Part shown: positions 12,291 through 24,884 of the stretch, in pieces | How the letters are laid out: each line of letters opens with the position of its first letter | Position numbering within the stretch: the first letter of the stretch is position 1 | NCBI GenBank assembly: GCA_028551475.1 | Contig: CM052354.1 | Span: forward strand, 4,633,391-4,697,390 | Source: Casuarina equisetifolia | Lineage: Eukaryota > Streptophyta > Magnoliopsida > Fagales > Casuarinaceae | Length of the DNA: 64,000 bases | Reading direction: 5' to 3' | Notes under the pieces: model-generated | Database searches by the model: none | The model's input: only the letters and a program-made list of their open reading frames with translations | What the model was told of the DNA's origin: nothing | Position numbers and translations under genes: made by a program

Positions 12291-13098
12291 GTTATAAATA
12301 TGAGATAAAATGGTGAATAGTATATTACCTAAAGTTAGAAGAATATCTATGAAACTTCTTTCTACTGTATAGATGTTTGCAAAAAGGATGTGAGCAATCT
12401 TAGACAAATTCTCACGCCTCTTTCTTTCTCATCTTTGCGTTGACGTTGGGCACTCCTAATCTTTAACATGTGCAAAGACCATGGCCCGGATGTTTCCCAC
12501 GGCCAGAGATGTCAAACTGAGGCATCCTTCAAAGGCTGTACTTAAGTGCCCTTGATTTCAATTTATCATCGACATAAAAAAACCTGATAACACCTTCCAT
12601 AAAAGGAAAAAAAAATTAAATTAATATTTGATTACAAAACGCTAACAAAAATAGTTTTAACTATGGAGTTATATAGTACCTTTCAAAGCAATCCTACTAG
12701 TCCTAAATTAAGCCTGATTCATTTTCATTTATCATATATTTCGCTTCCCAACTTTAATGTTTTCTCTTATTTATACTTCATTAACAGAATTATTTACCTC
12801 AAACCTCAATTCTTCCTAAATTACTATGCAAAAATTGGGTAAAAAATGAGTGGTAAATATATTATATGTGTCTCAACCCAACTCGAAGCTGACATTTCTA
12901 CCATAAATTTACCTCAAATTGCATTCCTCTTTTCTTTTATATTTTTGTATTAGAAGAAAAAAATACAAACATTTTTTCAAATAACAATAACTAAAAAACC
13001 TATAACTAACTCGCTAGACAAAACTATGGAACGTAGCTATGGTGAATTTTGCATGAATATGGCAAAAGAAAAAAGAGACCGAACCCGTGTTGACTTAC
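12291..13098. other. Intergenic, no supported gene
   Basis: AT-rich sequence between module A and the NLR. A GC-richer patch at 12410-12560 may belong to the decayed gene of module A, but I find no clear frame or splice borders. The equivalent in unit 2 would lie in the N gap, so no comparison is possible. Confidence 0.5.
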
Positions 13099-13193
13099 GG
13101 CTAAAACTGTGGAGTACAAATCTTTCAACAAGCTCCAAATTCCAGCTCTTAGTTTCTTCCATAGTTCACCTGATGTTGTTGCTTTTACATCTG
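13099..13193 (-). pseudogene. Exon-like block, unidentified
   Basis: On the minus strand the block is preceded by gattccag and followed by a consensus donor gtaagt (13093-13098). The frame between is open for 31 codons and includes SGELWKKLRAGIWSLLKDL. I do not recognise the family. It sits downstream of the NLR on the same strand but does not resemble LRR sequence. It could be an exon of the decayed gene seen elsewhere in module A or a chance ORF with good borders. Confidence 0.3.
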
Positions 13194-13555
13194 GAATCCA
13201 GCAACCAAGTGTATGTGAGAGAAAAATGAAGACAATATTTCTATAAAGCTTTTAAAAAAAGTGAGGGATGATATTTACCAAAATTAGTGAAGCATGCATC
13301 AGATGACGGAATCCCTTCATGGTGATGGCAACACGTGTAGGGAAGGGATGTGGGCAATCTGCTGCTTATATTCATCTCTCTCTCACACATTGGACAATTT
13401 TATAATCCCTAGCTTTGAAGGAACAGAAAGTGAGAGAAGTGAACTTTTAATCTCCGAAGAAGACTCGTAAGCAATGACAGCCAGCTCGATGCCTTGCGCC
13501 TAAATAGGCAAGTAATTTCAGGTGTTTCAAATTTTGGTGCGTTCTAAGCCTTGTA
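13194..13555. other. Sequence 3' of the NLR
   Basis: Between the NLR stop and the exon-like block. No further LRR-coding sequence is visible in any minus-strand frame, so the NLR is not simply interrupted by a second frameshift here. A short ag-rich tract lies at about 13374-13386. Confidence 0.5.
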
Positions 13556-15822
13556 CTAGTATCTCCGATAACCCGAATGATACAAATATGATTTAAGATT
13601 AGTCAATTTCTCCAATTTCGGCACAAAGCTCAACTTATGGCAATACCGAATGTCAAGAAACCTCAAGTTGGCTAATTTTTCAATGTCTCTCGGTAATTCT
13701 TCAAGTGAAACACAAGAGTTCAGATTTAATATCTCGAGATTTGTCATTTGTCCCATCCCATCGGGTAGACAGCTCAGCTCTCTACAACGACCGAGGTCCA
13801 AACGCCTAAGCTTGACAAGTTGCTCAAAACCTTGTGGTAGATGCTGCATCTTACATCCATAAGCATCAAGAATTCTCAAGTTCACCAAGTTTTTAAAATC
13901 TCTCGGTAATTTTAAGATCCCGTCACAATGGCTAAGACATAGGTATTGTAAATTCACCAACTTAGTTATAGAATTTGGTAACAACTCAATTCTTTCATTA
14001 AAAGAAAGATTAAGAAATCTTAAATGCTTCAATTTCCTAATAGATTTAGGCACATAAGTTTGCAATCTTGCTGTTAGATCTAACATGCGCAACTTCTTAA
14101 AACTTTTTATGATAGCTTTATAATCAACTGGAATGTGACACCCGCCATCATAATATGTAAAAAATGAAGGACAAAGAAATGATCGTATCTTTTCCACCTC
14201 ATACAATGAACTCATCTCAGCAAAATCAAAAGTTGTACCAGGAGTAACTGCAATATGTCGAACTTTTTGGAACTTGTTGCTATTACCACAAGTAAAGGTG
14301 GTCATCAATGATCCCGCTACTGATGTGGCAAGATCATGCATGAGATCATGCATTTTACATTTAAATAATCCACCTTGTTTGTCCTGACTAACTTCTTGAA
14401 AAAATGATCTCCAAAGTAGAGTCATAAAATACTCACGACCAACATCTCCCAAATATTGCTCTTCTTGTGAATCTATAAATCCTTGAGCTATCCAATGATT
14501 TATCAATGTTGCTATTTCAAATTCATGATCCTTTGGAAATAAACTACAAAAAGCAAAGCAATGTTTCAAATTTGAAGGAAGTTCATCATAACTTAGCCTT
14601 AAAGTTGGTATGATATCTTCTTCTTGTTGTTCTATTTTTGAAAGTTCATATTTTATAAATTTTCGCCATTCTTCTGGACCTTTAGAATATAAAAACCTTC
14701 CTACTGTCTTCACAGCAAGAGGAACACCTTTACACTTTTTAAGAATCTCCATCCCCATCTCCTCTAAATGCCATGACTCACTCCTATTCACAAAAGCCAC
14801 TTGCTTTAACAACTCCCAGAGTCCTTGTCCCCTAAGCCATCTAATTGATGTCGTTTAGTTTGCATAACATTTGCAACACTAAGCTTTCGTGTTGTGACTA
14901 ATATTCTACTGCCTGTTCCTCCACACATCAACAAATTACTCAATTCAAACAATTTTTCTATATCCTCACACCACACATCATCCAATACCAACAAGTACTT
15001 CTTCCCTTCAATTTCTTTTCGAAATTGACCTACCAATATCTCCATTTGATCACTTATTGGAGGCATTTTAGGGACAGACTGCGCTATATCCACTTGATCA
15101 CTTTCAGGAATCTTTTCTCTGATGGACTCCACTATTTTTTTAACTAGAACTTTAACATTGAAGTTATCAGACACACAAATCCACATTTTTTTATCAAAAG
15201 TTTTTTCAAATTCCTGATCATTGAAAATGAGTTTGGCTAATGTAGTCTTCCCCAATCCTCCAATACCAACAATTGAAACAAATGAAACATTTTCCTTGAC
15301 GTTGGACACCGTTAGAAGGTCTAAAACTGCTTTTTTATCATCCTCCCGACCAATAACGATTTCTGGACCTAAATAAGAATAAGTATCATCCCTCCTCCAA
15401 TTAGTGAGCCCTTCTTGGCGCACCAAGAATTGAAATTGAGTGATATTGGCTGCAATGGCATCTATTTTTCCTCTAATATACTTAATACAATGGCTCATTC
15501 TAGGATCATAAATGGACTCCTTTAATGGGAGAAAGAATCTGCCTACCTTCTTATGTTGGAGGGCTTCGGTTGAAATATCATCGAGCAAGTCATCCGCTTC
15601 ATAAAGGACCTCGCTTAGCTTCTCGAGCCAAAGGCTAACTGCTTTGCTCTTAGCCCGTTTCTCCTCTGCATCCAGAAGCACGGCTTTGATGCTTGAAACC
15701 GAGAGCTGCAAGTTTTCAAGATCATTTTGGAAACACGACGGCTGTCCGATCTCGGTGGCAACTATTGAGCACAAGGTCTTGAGGATTTCCCCAGCAACGG
15801 AGAAGAGAACTCCTTCCGCCAT
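13556..15822 (-). pseudogene. CC-NB-LRR (NLR) resistance gene with one frameshift and short LRR
   Basis: An RGA-type CNL, an intracellular immune receptor class. The start is the ATG at 15822, because the paralogous fragment at 37345 begins with the same MAEGVLFS. Rx-like N-terminal domain residues 1-120 with EADDLLDDI (76-84); NB-ARC with P-loop GIGGLGKTT (186-194), RNBS-A, kinase-2 KKYLLVLDDVW (274-284) and RNBS-B GSRILVTTR (304-312). The frame then runs into TAA at 14806-14808. A frame shifted by one base, overlapping at 14806-14812, continues with RNBS-C, GLPL (CKGVPLAV), RNBS-D (HCFAFCSLFPKD), MHD (KMHDLMHDLA) and about seven LRRs, to a TAG at 13556-13558. A single missing base near 14820 in the RNBS-C codons explains the break. 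Conceptual length about 755 residues, shorter than usual (850-1100), so the LRR is probably truncated. Pseudogene or sequencing error cannot be told apart here. Confidence 0.9.
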
Positions 15823-16229
15823 TTCTTGATGAGGTGTGAGTGCAAGAGTGCAAGAGGAGCGAATACTAGAACGCAGATATGTTTGCGATGCGTGGAAAGA
15901 TTGAAGCGCATCCCATGTCTTTATAAGACCCAAAATTAGACAAACAGGGCCCCTTTCGGATCTTGATGCTGACTTCATTGGCTTTTTTGGAATTTCGTTC
16001 CTCCTTTTTATTCGAATGGCATCTGACTCATCAAGCTTTCTAAAGTTTCTAACTTGTACAGAGAGCCAGAACAGCTATGATGGAAATTTCTACATTCGCA
16101 GACCATATGTACAGCTATCAGCAATTACCTATGAGTATTTTTACCCACCAAAGCCTTGATGGATCCGCCGTGGTTGGAAGAAAGAAGCGGTAAAACAACC
16201 AAGAAGCGCGTATATTTGCATCATTGAAA
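15823..16229 (-). promoter_or_regulatory. NLR leader and promoter-proximal region
   Basis: The minus-strand sequence upstream of the ATG contains ttataaag at about 15919-15926, some 100 nt upstream, a possible TATA box. The frame stays open upstream to 15978 but the extension is not conserved as protein in the paralog at 37346-37456, so it is leader. The sequence to about 16080, including ttttttggaatttc and attcgaatggc, aligns with 37346-37600, showing that the duplicated unit included the promoter. Confidence 0.5.
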
Positions 16230-16556
16230 GTAGAGAGAAAGATTGATGTTCAGCCACGTTGGAGTTCGAGTCCTTGTCTTCAATTTTTATGGACTCCCAG
16301 CGTTTCAGTTGTGACATTCAGTCGTTTTGGTTGAAGAGCTCCTAGACCACGCGGGCAGTAAATACTCGACCACTGGATCCACTTTTAGGAAATTAATTAG
16401 TCTCACTCTTCTCTTAATATTTTCTTGTTTCCTTTAATTATTAAGTTTCATGATTAGGTGATGGTTCATTAAATTCAAAATTAGAAAATTTGACCTTTAA
16501 TAACATAGTATTTTCAAAAGTCCAATCAATATTCATACTATCATGGAGATGTAAGA
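16230..16556. repeat. NLR-upstream module, duplicated at 53390-53540
   Basis: Contains the block ttggttgaagagctcctaga with a following ctcga motif, which recurs with changes at 53390-53540, 52650-52740, 24650-24740 and 29630-29700. Non-coding. It marks the upstream edge of the NLR in the ancestral unit. Confidence 0.6.
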
Positions 16557-18900
16557 TCAATGCCTCAAAATGGAATGAAAAAAACTCAATCTCTATTCTC
16601 AAGAAAATTTGTTAAATTGGATAAATAATTCATTAATTTATCATCCTACTGAGTGAAAATTATTTCAAAACTAATTGGTTTAGCACACAATATTCATATA
16701 TATTCAATACCACACAAGTAAAATGATTTTTTGCTAGAACCACTTAAAGCGTCGACTAACTAACAAATAGTACAAACGATAAAAAATTCAAAGCAAAAAA
16801 GTTTCCGTCAATTTAATGATTTTATAAATAAAGATTTCATTTCCAATTTGTGTTAATAATGCCACCAAAAAGACAAGTCTTCAAAATATTAAATGATTCT
16901 TCTAAAAACTTGATACATGATAATTGCATACCAAAACAATTTTGATAGCTAAAAAGTGATTTATACCACAAAGTTAAATCAAATCACCGAGCCCTTTACA
17001 GCTCCAACGAGCCAGGCTTCTTTTCACCACAGTTGTCACGCAATCATTTCTACCTAATTTCACCCAGTTGCTTCCATCCATTTACTCCTTCATTCAATTT
17101 CTGAATTATTTTCGATGCTTTTCATAAAGCAATCTTACCGAAAAATGACAAAAGCGGAGAGCAATGAAAGTTGGCAGGAATGTCGGCTAAAGCAAAGAGC
17201 ATTGAAAGCTGGCAGGTACGTCTCGTTGATGGCTCAATGTGACTTGTCTGTCGACTATGTTGCATAAAACTTTTGTATTACTCATTATCAATTCTGAAGG
17301 GGATCGAATTACTCATACGATTCAAGCAATCTTATAAGATATCAAATTTTACAAATTATGTGCAATTTTAATTCTTCAAATCACAAGTCTTGATAAAGAA
17401 ATTTTTACATATTTTCTTGTATAATCAATAAAATTATAATTAGAAATATTTTATAATAAATCTTTTCTAGATTTGTTCTTATGAACCAGACCACGAGCCT
17501 TGTTATCTTTCTTTTTCTAGAGCACCCACATTCACCAATGCCAAAAAATAGAAAGTAATAGCAATTACATAAACATAAAATATGTATTTTGAGGGTGTTT
17601 CGTTTTAGTGAAGATGATTACATTTAGTGGTTTTTAATAATGATACATATTCAATAGGAGTTGTTAATATGAAGAAATTACATTATACAATAGTATAAAA
17701 TAATTATAAATTAAGAAAATAAAATTTTCAAAGTCACGTTATCTAGCAAGTAAATAATTATAAAATAATTAAAACCAAATTAATAAGGTTTTTTTTCCTT
17801 TACCTTATATCACAATTTTACCATAATGTATTTTATTAACTAAATATTTTATAATTCATTATGTTTTTGAATGTCTAAGTGATATTTATATTATTTAAAC
17901 ATAATAAGACCAATAATTCACAATTGATTGAAAATATCTAATAAATCAATTATTAAAAATATTTCATTATTACAAAAATCAAAACACAATCAAAGTCCAA
18001 GATAAAGGATTTTGTAATAATACATTTTTAGGAGTTAATAGCTATTATTATGCTTAGACGAGCTTAGTACTAAAAATAGCAAAATTTTAGCCAACAAGAA
18101 ACTAGAAGAAGGGTTTCTCTCATTTCCACGGCTTAGTATAGCTTGAAAGCACCTAAGAGTATCTTTACTTGTTTTTCTTGTGTAATAATAAGGAAACTTA
18201 AATAAAAAAATTACTAAAAAAATTATTTTTTTCCTATATTGGTAGGAACCTTTATGTGAATATGTTGTTGCTTTAGATAAAGAAATGAAATAAGAAATAA
18301 CACTAAAAAAATCCATAAAATAATTGAATGGTAGAAAAAATACATAGTTTTTCACAGAATAATCAAGACAAAAAAATGACTAAAGCTCAAAACCACCCAA
18401 GTCGATAGGTACGATGGCATCGAGTCTCTATTGTCCTTGATGGCTTCCTATGACAGAAGACAAGTCTTAAAAAATGAAAGCATTATCAAACCAACTTTCT
18501 ATCAATGATATTCCTCTAGCCATCATTGGAAAGATAGTAATTTTTTTTTTAAAAAAAAAGCTATTTATTTTTATAATCATATTCAATTTCAACATATAAC
18601 AATGGTCAACTAAACGAATGAAACAATTTGCATTCAATTTGGCCACTTACAAAATTGAAGACTATCACATGATAAACTTTATACCAAGTATTATTATTGA
18701 AATAATGGCAGGACAACTAACCAAATTTTTGCATTAAACATGTTTCATATCCTTTTAACTTCTACTAGTACTACCACTTAAAAGACAAGTCTTCACAACC
18801 GAAGTCAATTTCATAGTCCAAAATAAAATCAGAATACTTGACAAGGTCGTGATACAACAATTACTTTACATCGATATTTGTTGTTTTGAGTGAAGAAGTA
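16557..18900. repeat. Module B, copy 1
   Basis: Three stretches match unit 2: 16557-16890 to 48070-48390; 17640-18460 to 49720-50190, 50690-51155 and 51190-51330; 18463-18890 to 48375-48850. The first and third are contiguous in unit 2 but 1.6 kb apart here, with agacaagtctt at both edges (about 16872 and 18463), so one copy has been rearranged. A weaker relative of the first stretch lies at 22640-22760. No gene is supported; the short minus ORF at 18035-18355 is not kept in the paralogs. Confidence 0.7.
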
Positions 18901-19864
18901 AAAGTAAGAAAGAATGCTAAAAAGCATCCTTAACAAAAAAGATGGGTATGCTTGCATTGCTTTTCATAAAACAATTATACCAAAGGATGACTATTAAGTA
19001 ATAACAATTATAATGATGGGTTATATCTTACTTTGTATGTAAGCAATTCTATGATGTGCAGGATTTAAATAAATAAATAAATAACATTGTAAACCTTTTC
19101 TTGCATTAGGTGAAAGCTGGGGTTGCTCCAGTTGCATCATCTCGTCTTTTGAGTTTTCTTTCTACAAGATTTTTCCTTCTCCTTAGCTCCAATTTCAACC
19201 TGACTGATCCACCACCTGGAATGATCTTTTGTCTTCCTGCTCTTTTCTCACACATGACCTCTCCTTTGCTCCAATTTCAACCCGACAGACCTACCGCTCG
19301 GAATAATCTTGTCTTCTTGTTTTTGTTCACAAAACGTGTCTTCTCCTTTGACCGAAGGGATCTTGTCCTTCTGTCTTCGTTTCCACAAAACGTGTCTTCT
19401 CCTTCGTACAATTCCAAAGGGACTGACCTACCCCCATCAGGAAAGGGAAGCATATTTTTTTGTCCTTACCTTCAGTTTATAATTTTATTTACAAGACAAG
19501 TTAAAATAAAGTCATCATTACTAATTTAAGTCATTTCAAAGCATTAATTATTATTATTTTTAGATCTTGATACATGATAGCAAGGAATCACAATGATTAA
19601 TTGATGGAAATTATATATAATTTTAATTCTATAAATCCTAATGAATAAATTCTACATATGTTTCTTGTATAATCAATAAAATCAAAATTAAAAATTTTGT
19701 ATAATTTATTTTACTAGATTTGGTTCAAGAGCCCTTCCACGATTGGTCGTCATCATCACAAAAAGACGATAAACCTTTTGCAGAGGCCACTGAATCTTGA
19801 AGGTAACAAGAATGTCCTGGTCAAACCTTTTACTTCAACTCTTTAATCATTGCCAAAACAGAAT
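18901..19864. repeat. Intergenic with short tandem motif, duplicated at 21400-21850
   Basis: 19190-19690 aligns with 21400-21850. Inside it, a motif around acaaaacgtgtcttctcctt repeats with a spacing of about 60-90 bp, giving a degenerate minisatellite. The plus ORF of 139 codons at 19110-19529 arises from this repeat; in the second copy the frame is broken, so I do not call it a gene. A (aaat)n tract lies at about 19068-19084. Confidence 0.6.
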
Positions 19865-20852
19865 GACTTGGACAATTAAAATGATCTAATCCATACATAA
19901 AATAATTATTAGACTACTATGATTGAAGGTTAGAATATTTAATTTCTCAAATCAATTGTTATTAATTTTGAATAATTGAGTAGAGTTATTTTTAACAAAA
20001 ATAAGTTACAAATTTAGAAAATTCAATACCCCAAATTTGGGATACCATCAATAAAAGTTAGGGATGCACAAATCTCTTTTTCTTTGAAATTCAACACAAT
20101 TTCAATCCAACTAAATGGCTTTGAACATAACCTAGTTCAAAAGTTATAAGTGGTTTTGAATTTCTAAGTGTGGTTGCGTAAATGTCATAAATGTTTATGA
20201 CAAATTAACATGATAGATTGACTTGTACAATTAAAGTGGACAAATCTATACATAAGATAATTATTAAACTACTATGGTTAAAGGTTAGAATATTCAATTC
20301 CTCAAACAAAATGTTATTAATTTTGAACAATTGAAAAAATTTACTTTTGACAAAAATAAGTCACTGATTTAGAAAAGTCATTACTTAAAATTTGGAACAC
20401 CATTAATAAAAGTTAGGGATGCACAAATTTCTTTTTCTTTGAAATTTTAATATGGTCTTGATGCAATTGAACAGTTTCGAACAAAACATTGTTCAAAAGT
20501 TATAATTAGTTTGAAATTTCTAAGTGTGGTTGGGTAAATGTCATAAAAGTTTTTCACAAATGGGTGTGATAGATTGACTTGGACAATCAAGGTGGACAAA
20601 TCTAGACATAAGATAATTATTGAATTGCTATGGTTGAAGGCTAGAATATTCAATTCCTTTAACAAAAAGTTATTATTTTTAAACAATTGAGCAACATTAA
20701 TTTTGACAAAAATAAGTGATAGATTTAGAAAATTCATTACTTAAAATTTTGGATGCAAATTTCTTTTGTTTTGAAATTTTGACATGGTCTTAATCTAATT
20801 GAATGGCTTCAAACATAACATAGTTCAAAGGTTATAAGTAGTTTTAAATTTC
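19865..20852. repeat. Tandem array of about 355-bp units, 2.8 copies
   Basis: Units begin with gacttg(g/t)acaat at 19865, 20220 and 20576, giving periods of 355 and 356 bp; the third unit is cut short near 20852. Copies differ by several percent and share the blocks taaaagttagggatgcacaaa and gtaaatgtcataaa. Partial relatives lie at 22140-22250, 38210-38470 and 39680-39870. The minus ORF at 20447-20737 is not conserved between units. Confidence 0.85.
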
Positions 20853-23800
20853 AATAGGCATAGCTTACAGCCAAGGTTAATACTTGAACGAAAAAGGTGC
20901 TTTATCGTGATGACTATCAAGTGCCATTATAAAATTCTATTATTACAACTACTAACCATAACTAACTTAAGAGATGCTGCCAAATATATATATTACTAGC
21001 GTGAACATCTCTTTATAGTAATATAGGTTTTATCATCAAGAAAATGTGTCTATTCCAGTATTTTTTTATTGTGAAATGATTTCTTCCCTCAATAGTTGCA
21101 CATATTTAATAATAGTTATTAAGATGACAGGACACAAGTAGACAACCATTAAGGAACTGTTAAAGCGAAACTTTATAAAAACGAATAAACAAGAGACAAA
21201 AAAGAAAGTATATAACTTTTAAGAATCACTAGAAATAAAATTTTAATTTTAATGTCACTCAAAATACAAGTTGTAAAAGTGAAGACATTGGCTAACAAGC
21301 TTATGACAACTTTAAAGTAAAAAATATTAATTTATTCCTTTTGAAATCTTAACATATGATAATGGATACCTTCAAGAATTGATATCTAAAAGCCATATAT
21401 AATCCCAATTTCAACCGGACAGACCCACCCCTTTGAATGATCTTTTGTCTTCTTGTTTTTGTTCACAAAACGTGTCTTCTGCTTTGCTCCGATTTCAACA
21501 AGACTGACCAACCGCCCGCAAGTATCTTGTCATTTTGTTTTCGTTTCCACAAAACGTGTCTTCTCCTTCGTACAATTCCAACCTGACTGACCAAGCCCCG
21601 TCAAGAAAGGGAAGCATGTCCTTTCGTCCTTACTTTCAGTTTATAATTTTATTTATCAGACAAGTTAAAACTAAAGTCAATAATTACTAATTTAAGTCAG
21701 TTCAAAGCATTAATTAACTTTTTCTAAAATCTTGATACATGATGGCGCAAAACTACAATGATTAATTGCTAGAAATTATATATAATTCTAATTCTATAAA
21801 TCTTGATGTAGAGATTCTTAACATATAATCAATAAAATTAAAATTAAAAAACTTTTGTAATAACTTTTTTTACTAATTTGTAAGACTGAGCCAGACTATG
21901 AGTCTTAGTCTTTTTTCCTTAGATTTTTGGAACTTCCAACGTTTTTTTCTTTTCTTTTTTTATTTTTTATTTTTTATTTTTTATTTTTATTTTAAAGTTT
22001 CATCCGATGGGTCAAGAGCACCCCATGATCGTTTGTCATCTTCGCAAAAAGACAATAGACTTTGCAGATGCCACTGAACCTTGAAGATAAGAAGAATGTC
22101 CCGATCAAACTTTTTAATTCAACTCTTTAATAATTAGTGTATCAAATTGACTTAGACAATTAAAGTAAACATAGCATAGTTCAAAGGTTGTAAGTGAGTT
22201 TAAATTTCTAAAAGAGGCTAGGTAAATGTCATAAAAGGTTTTGACAAATCTGCAAAACCTAACGACCAAATCTTTCAAATCGCAATTTGGAAGTGACCCT
22301 TCTTATTTAGTGCAATTACTATCTCTTACAGATAGCTACTAGAGGTGGGTCACAAATCCTTGTCTTCTTTAACTTTTTCATGGTTCCAACTTGTTATTAT
22401 TTGATTCTGACCGTCCACATTCATCTTTTGTCGGCTCCTTGTTTTTCAAAGTCTCATAATGGACAAACTTGTTATTTTCTCAAAGCACCCATATACTTTT
22501 TCCTTCTTTTTCTAACCATCCACACTACCTTTTATCACAAGTTTGTCAAAATATATTTTATTAATTCAAAATTTATAATTTATTAGGTTTTTTAATGAGA
22601 TTAGTGTTTCATCATTGAGTGAAACTAATTAAAGTTGATAAGCAATTTATTAATTTATCATGTTATTTTGTAAAAAATAATTGAATACTAATTAGTGTAG
22701 CACATATAGTCCAACAAATAGTGGAAACTTCAAAGTTAAAACTTCTTTTCCAATTTGAGGATTTTGTAAAACGTTTCTTCACTTTTTTTAGAAGTAAAAG
22801 CATTTTCAAATTAGCTTGAGTCAAATTTAGAGTCCAAAAAAATTTGATTTTCATGTTCAACGTTATTCAATTCGAAGGTTCTTCTTTTTTTGTATAAGAA
22901 TAATTATATAATAATTATATAATAATAAGAATAATAATAATAATAATTTTTTAATAACATATGATATGGGTTTCAAGCACTTTTCACTTTGATAACAAAG
23001 AAATACTTTTGTTGGTGAACTATATTTTGTTATGAAGTTGTAACTGATTACGGACAAGAGGAATGATGTGGGCAGGCAAAGGAGGCTTCGGGAAGTAATA
23101 TTGCTGTCGTTGCAAACGGGGAGGCTCATCTCAATAATTTTTCCATAAATTCTATTCTTGATCAAATTCATTTTTATTGTACCGATTCTTTTTGTAGGAC
23201 TGAGCACGTTTTATCCTAATTGATTATTGTAGAGGTTGCATGTAAGAACCCAAAAAAAATTTTGTTTCACATTATTATTATTTTTAATTTGTAAGAAAAT
23301 GAGAAGTAGCTGTTTGTATCATAGATAAATACCATCCTTTTCAATTAGCTTTACCCTATTCATGTTTTAAGCCACTACTTATCTCTTATTCCTTAACCAT
23401 CCATTTCAATTATTATGTTTTGCCTCTTTCAATCTTCAAGCTTCTTTGCTTGTCCTTTGCAAGAATTATAGTCCCATTTGTAATTCAAGCTTTTGGTCTT
23501 CTTACACTAATATTACCCCCAATCAAAATTAAGTATAAGTTTTATTTTTTATCTTGGTTGGATAGGTTAAGCTTACAACAAGGGTTAATACTTAATAAAA
23601 AAAGTACTCTAAAGTGATAACTTACTATGATTGTGATGAAATCGTATTATGGCAATCAATGATCATGGATAATTCTTGACACTTCATAATATAAACCTAC
23701 AACAATTGATTGCTAGAAAGATATGAATAACTCTAATTTTAAAAATCATTTAAGAGAATGTAAATTTTTCTTGTTTAATACATAAAATAATATTTAAGAA

Positions 23801-24060
23801 AAGCGTCGATAAATTCTTATCCGGTCCTCCCTACTTCGCGTAACCATCGCACTTTGGAACAATCATGCCGTTCAAATGTAACTTTGGTCGACATGTTTTT
23901 CGGATTTCCAGCCACCCGCGTTTGATACCCACGGCTTGACAAGACCGCTGGCCGTTGCGAATGGGTTTAGTGGGCCGCTTATTCTTATTAGCTTGGATCA
24001 ATACTTGAGAACAGACGGCCAATTAAATCCATTCACAACGCCCAGTAAACAGGGCTTATC
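20853..24060. repeat. Duplicated block matching 37710-40120
   Basis: Collinear matches include 20853-21290 to 37710-38165, 22150-22250 to 38380-38470, 22860-23220 to 38640-39040, 23280-23560 to 39110-39440 and 23950-24060 to 40010-40120. 21400-21850 is a second copy of 19190-19690 and 21956-21998 is a T-rich low-complexity run. No gene is supported. Confidence 0.7.
23954..24039. repeat. Long inverted repeat, family member 1
   Basis: Arms gttgcgaatgggtttagtgg (extended to 23976) and ggccaattaaatccattcac (24017-24039) pair at about 19 of 23 positions around a loop of about 40 nt. The same structure recurs at 29023, 40011, 52771 and 59027, and in collapsed form at 24813. Confidence 0.7.
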
Positions 24061-24884
24061 AACAAATGGTCCACTTCTACTTCTATGCAACAACAGATGG
24101 GCTCTTCTTCTTCCTCGACCTGATTTTAATATAAATGGTTTTGTTGACTTTGATAAAACCTTCACGACTGGTTATTCATACATTGTTACATGATGGTTTG
24201 ATTGAGAAAGCATACCTGATGATTTCAGTGGTTTTATTTATCAGTTTCCTATTGCCAGAAAATTGTTACTTACGTGATGGCCGTGAGAGGTAAGCATGAA
24301 TTTACAAACACAATTAATTATCTTTTTGATCGGAATATTTGTTGATTCAAGGTAAAGAGATGAAAAAAAGTGTTAAAAGAACATTCTTCAAACGATAAAA
24401 GGGTATGGCGAAAGATATAGCCCTCATGATTGATTTTCATTTTCATTGGTAATTTAACATGATGAGAAGCACCTGCCCCAATTGGAAGCAAATGAGTTTG
24501 GAAGCCTGCCCAACCAAAAAAAAATACTCATTTCTAATGATAGGTAAAAAGTAGAGTTACAAAAGATTACCAATTAATTTTGTAAAACGATTAGGATATT
24601 TTGTTTGTTTATTCTAATGGATATTTTGAACTCATGAAGATTTTCAAAATTGTCTTGATTGGAGAACTTCTAGACCACAGAATCAAACTAATTAGTACCA
24701 AATTCTCGAGCAAAGGCCACGGAAGGACGTGACCGCTGTGGTCTTTTGGTATTTGGTATTGTCTCTTCCTAAACCACTCACAGTCCTTACCTACCGCTTG
24801 TCAAGAGTACTAGCCGTCGTGAATTGTTAAATCCATTCAAATGCTTAAATCATGAGTAATCCTTAAATCATGAGTAAAACATTA
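24061..24884. repeat. Intergenic with collapsed inverted-repeat copy
   Basis: 24690-24840 carries the module ctcgagcaaaggccacggaa followed by the sequence that normally precedes the inverted repeat. At about 24813-24840 the left arm runs straight into the right arm (gtgaattgttaaatccattc): the loop and inner stem are missing. The remainder shows no gene. Confidence 0.6.

Noticed and set aside
15823..15978. Extending the NLR start upstream to 15978
   Set aside because: The frame is open but the paralogous fragment shows unrelated residues before the shared MAEGVLFS, so the ATG at 15822 is preferred.
19110..19529. 139-codon plus-strand ORF
   Set aside because: Made of a degenerate minisatellite; the paralogous stretch at 21400-21660 is not open and no domain is present.
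21950..22000. T-rich low-complexity run and other simple tracts at 7275, 19068, 22900 and 45563
   Set aside because: Ordinary microsatellites with no sign of function.
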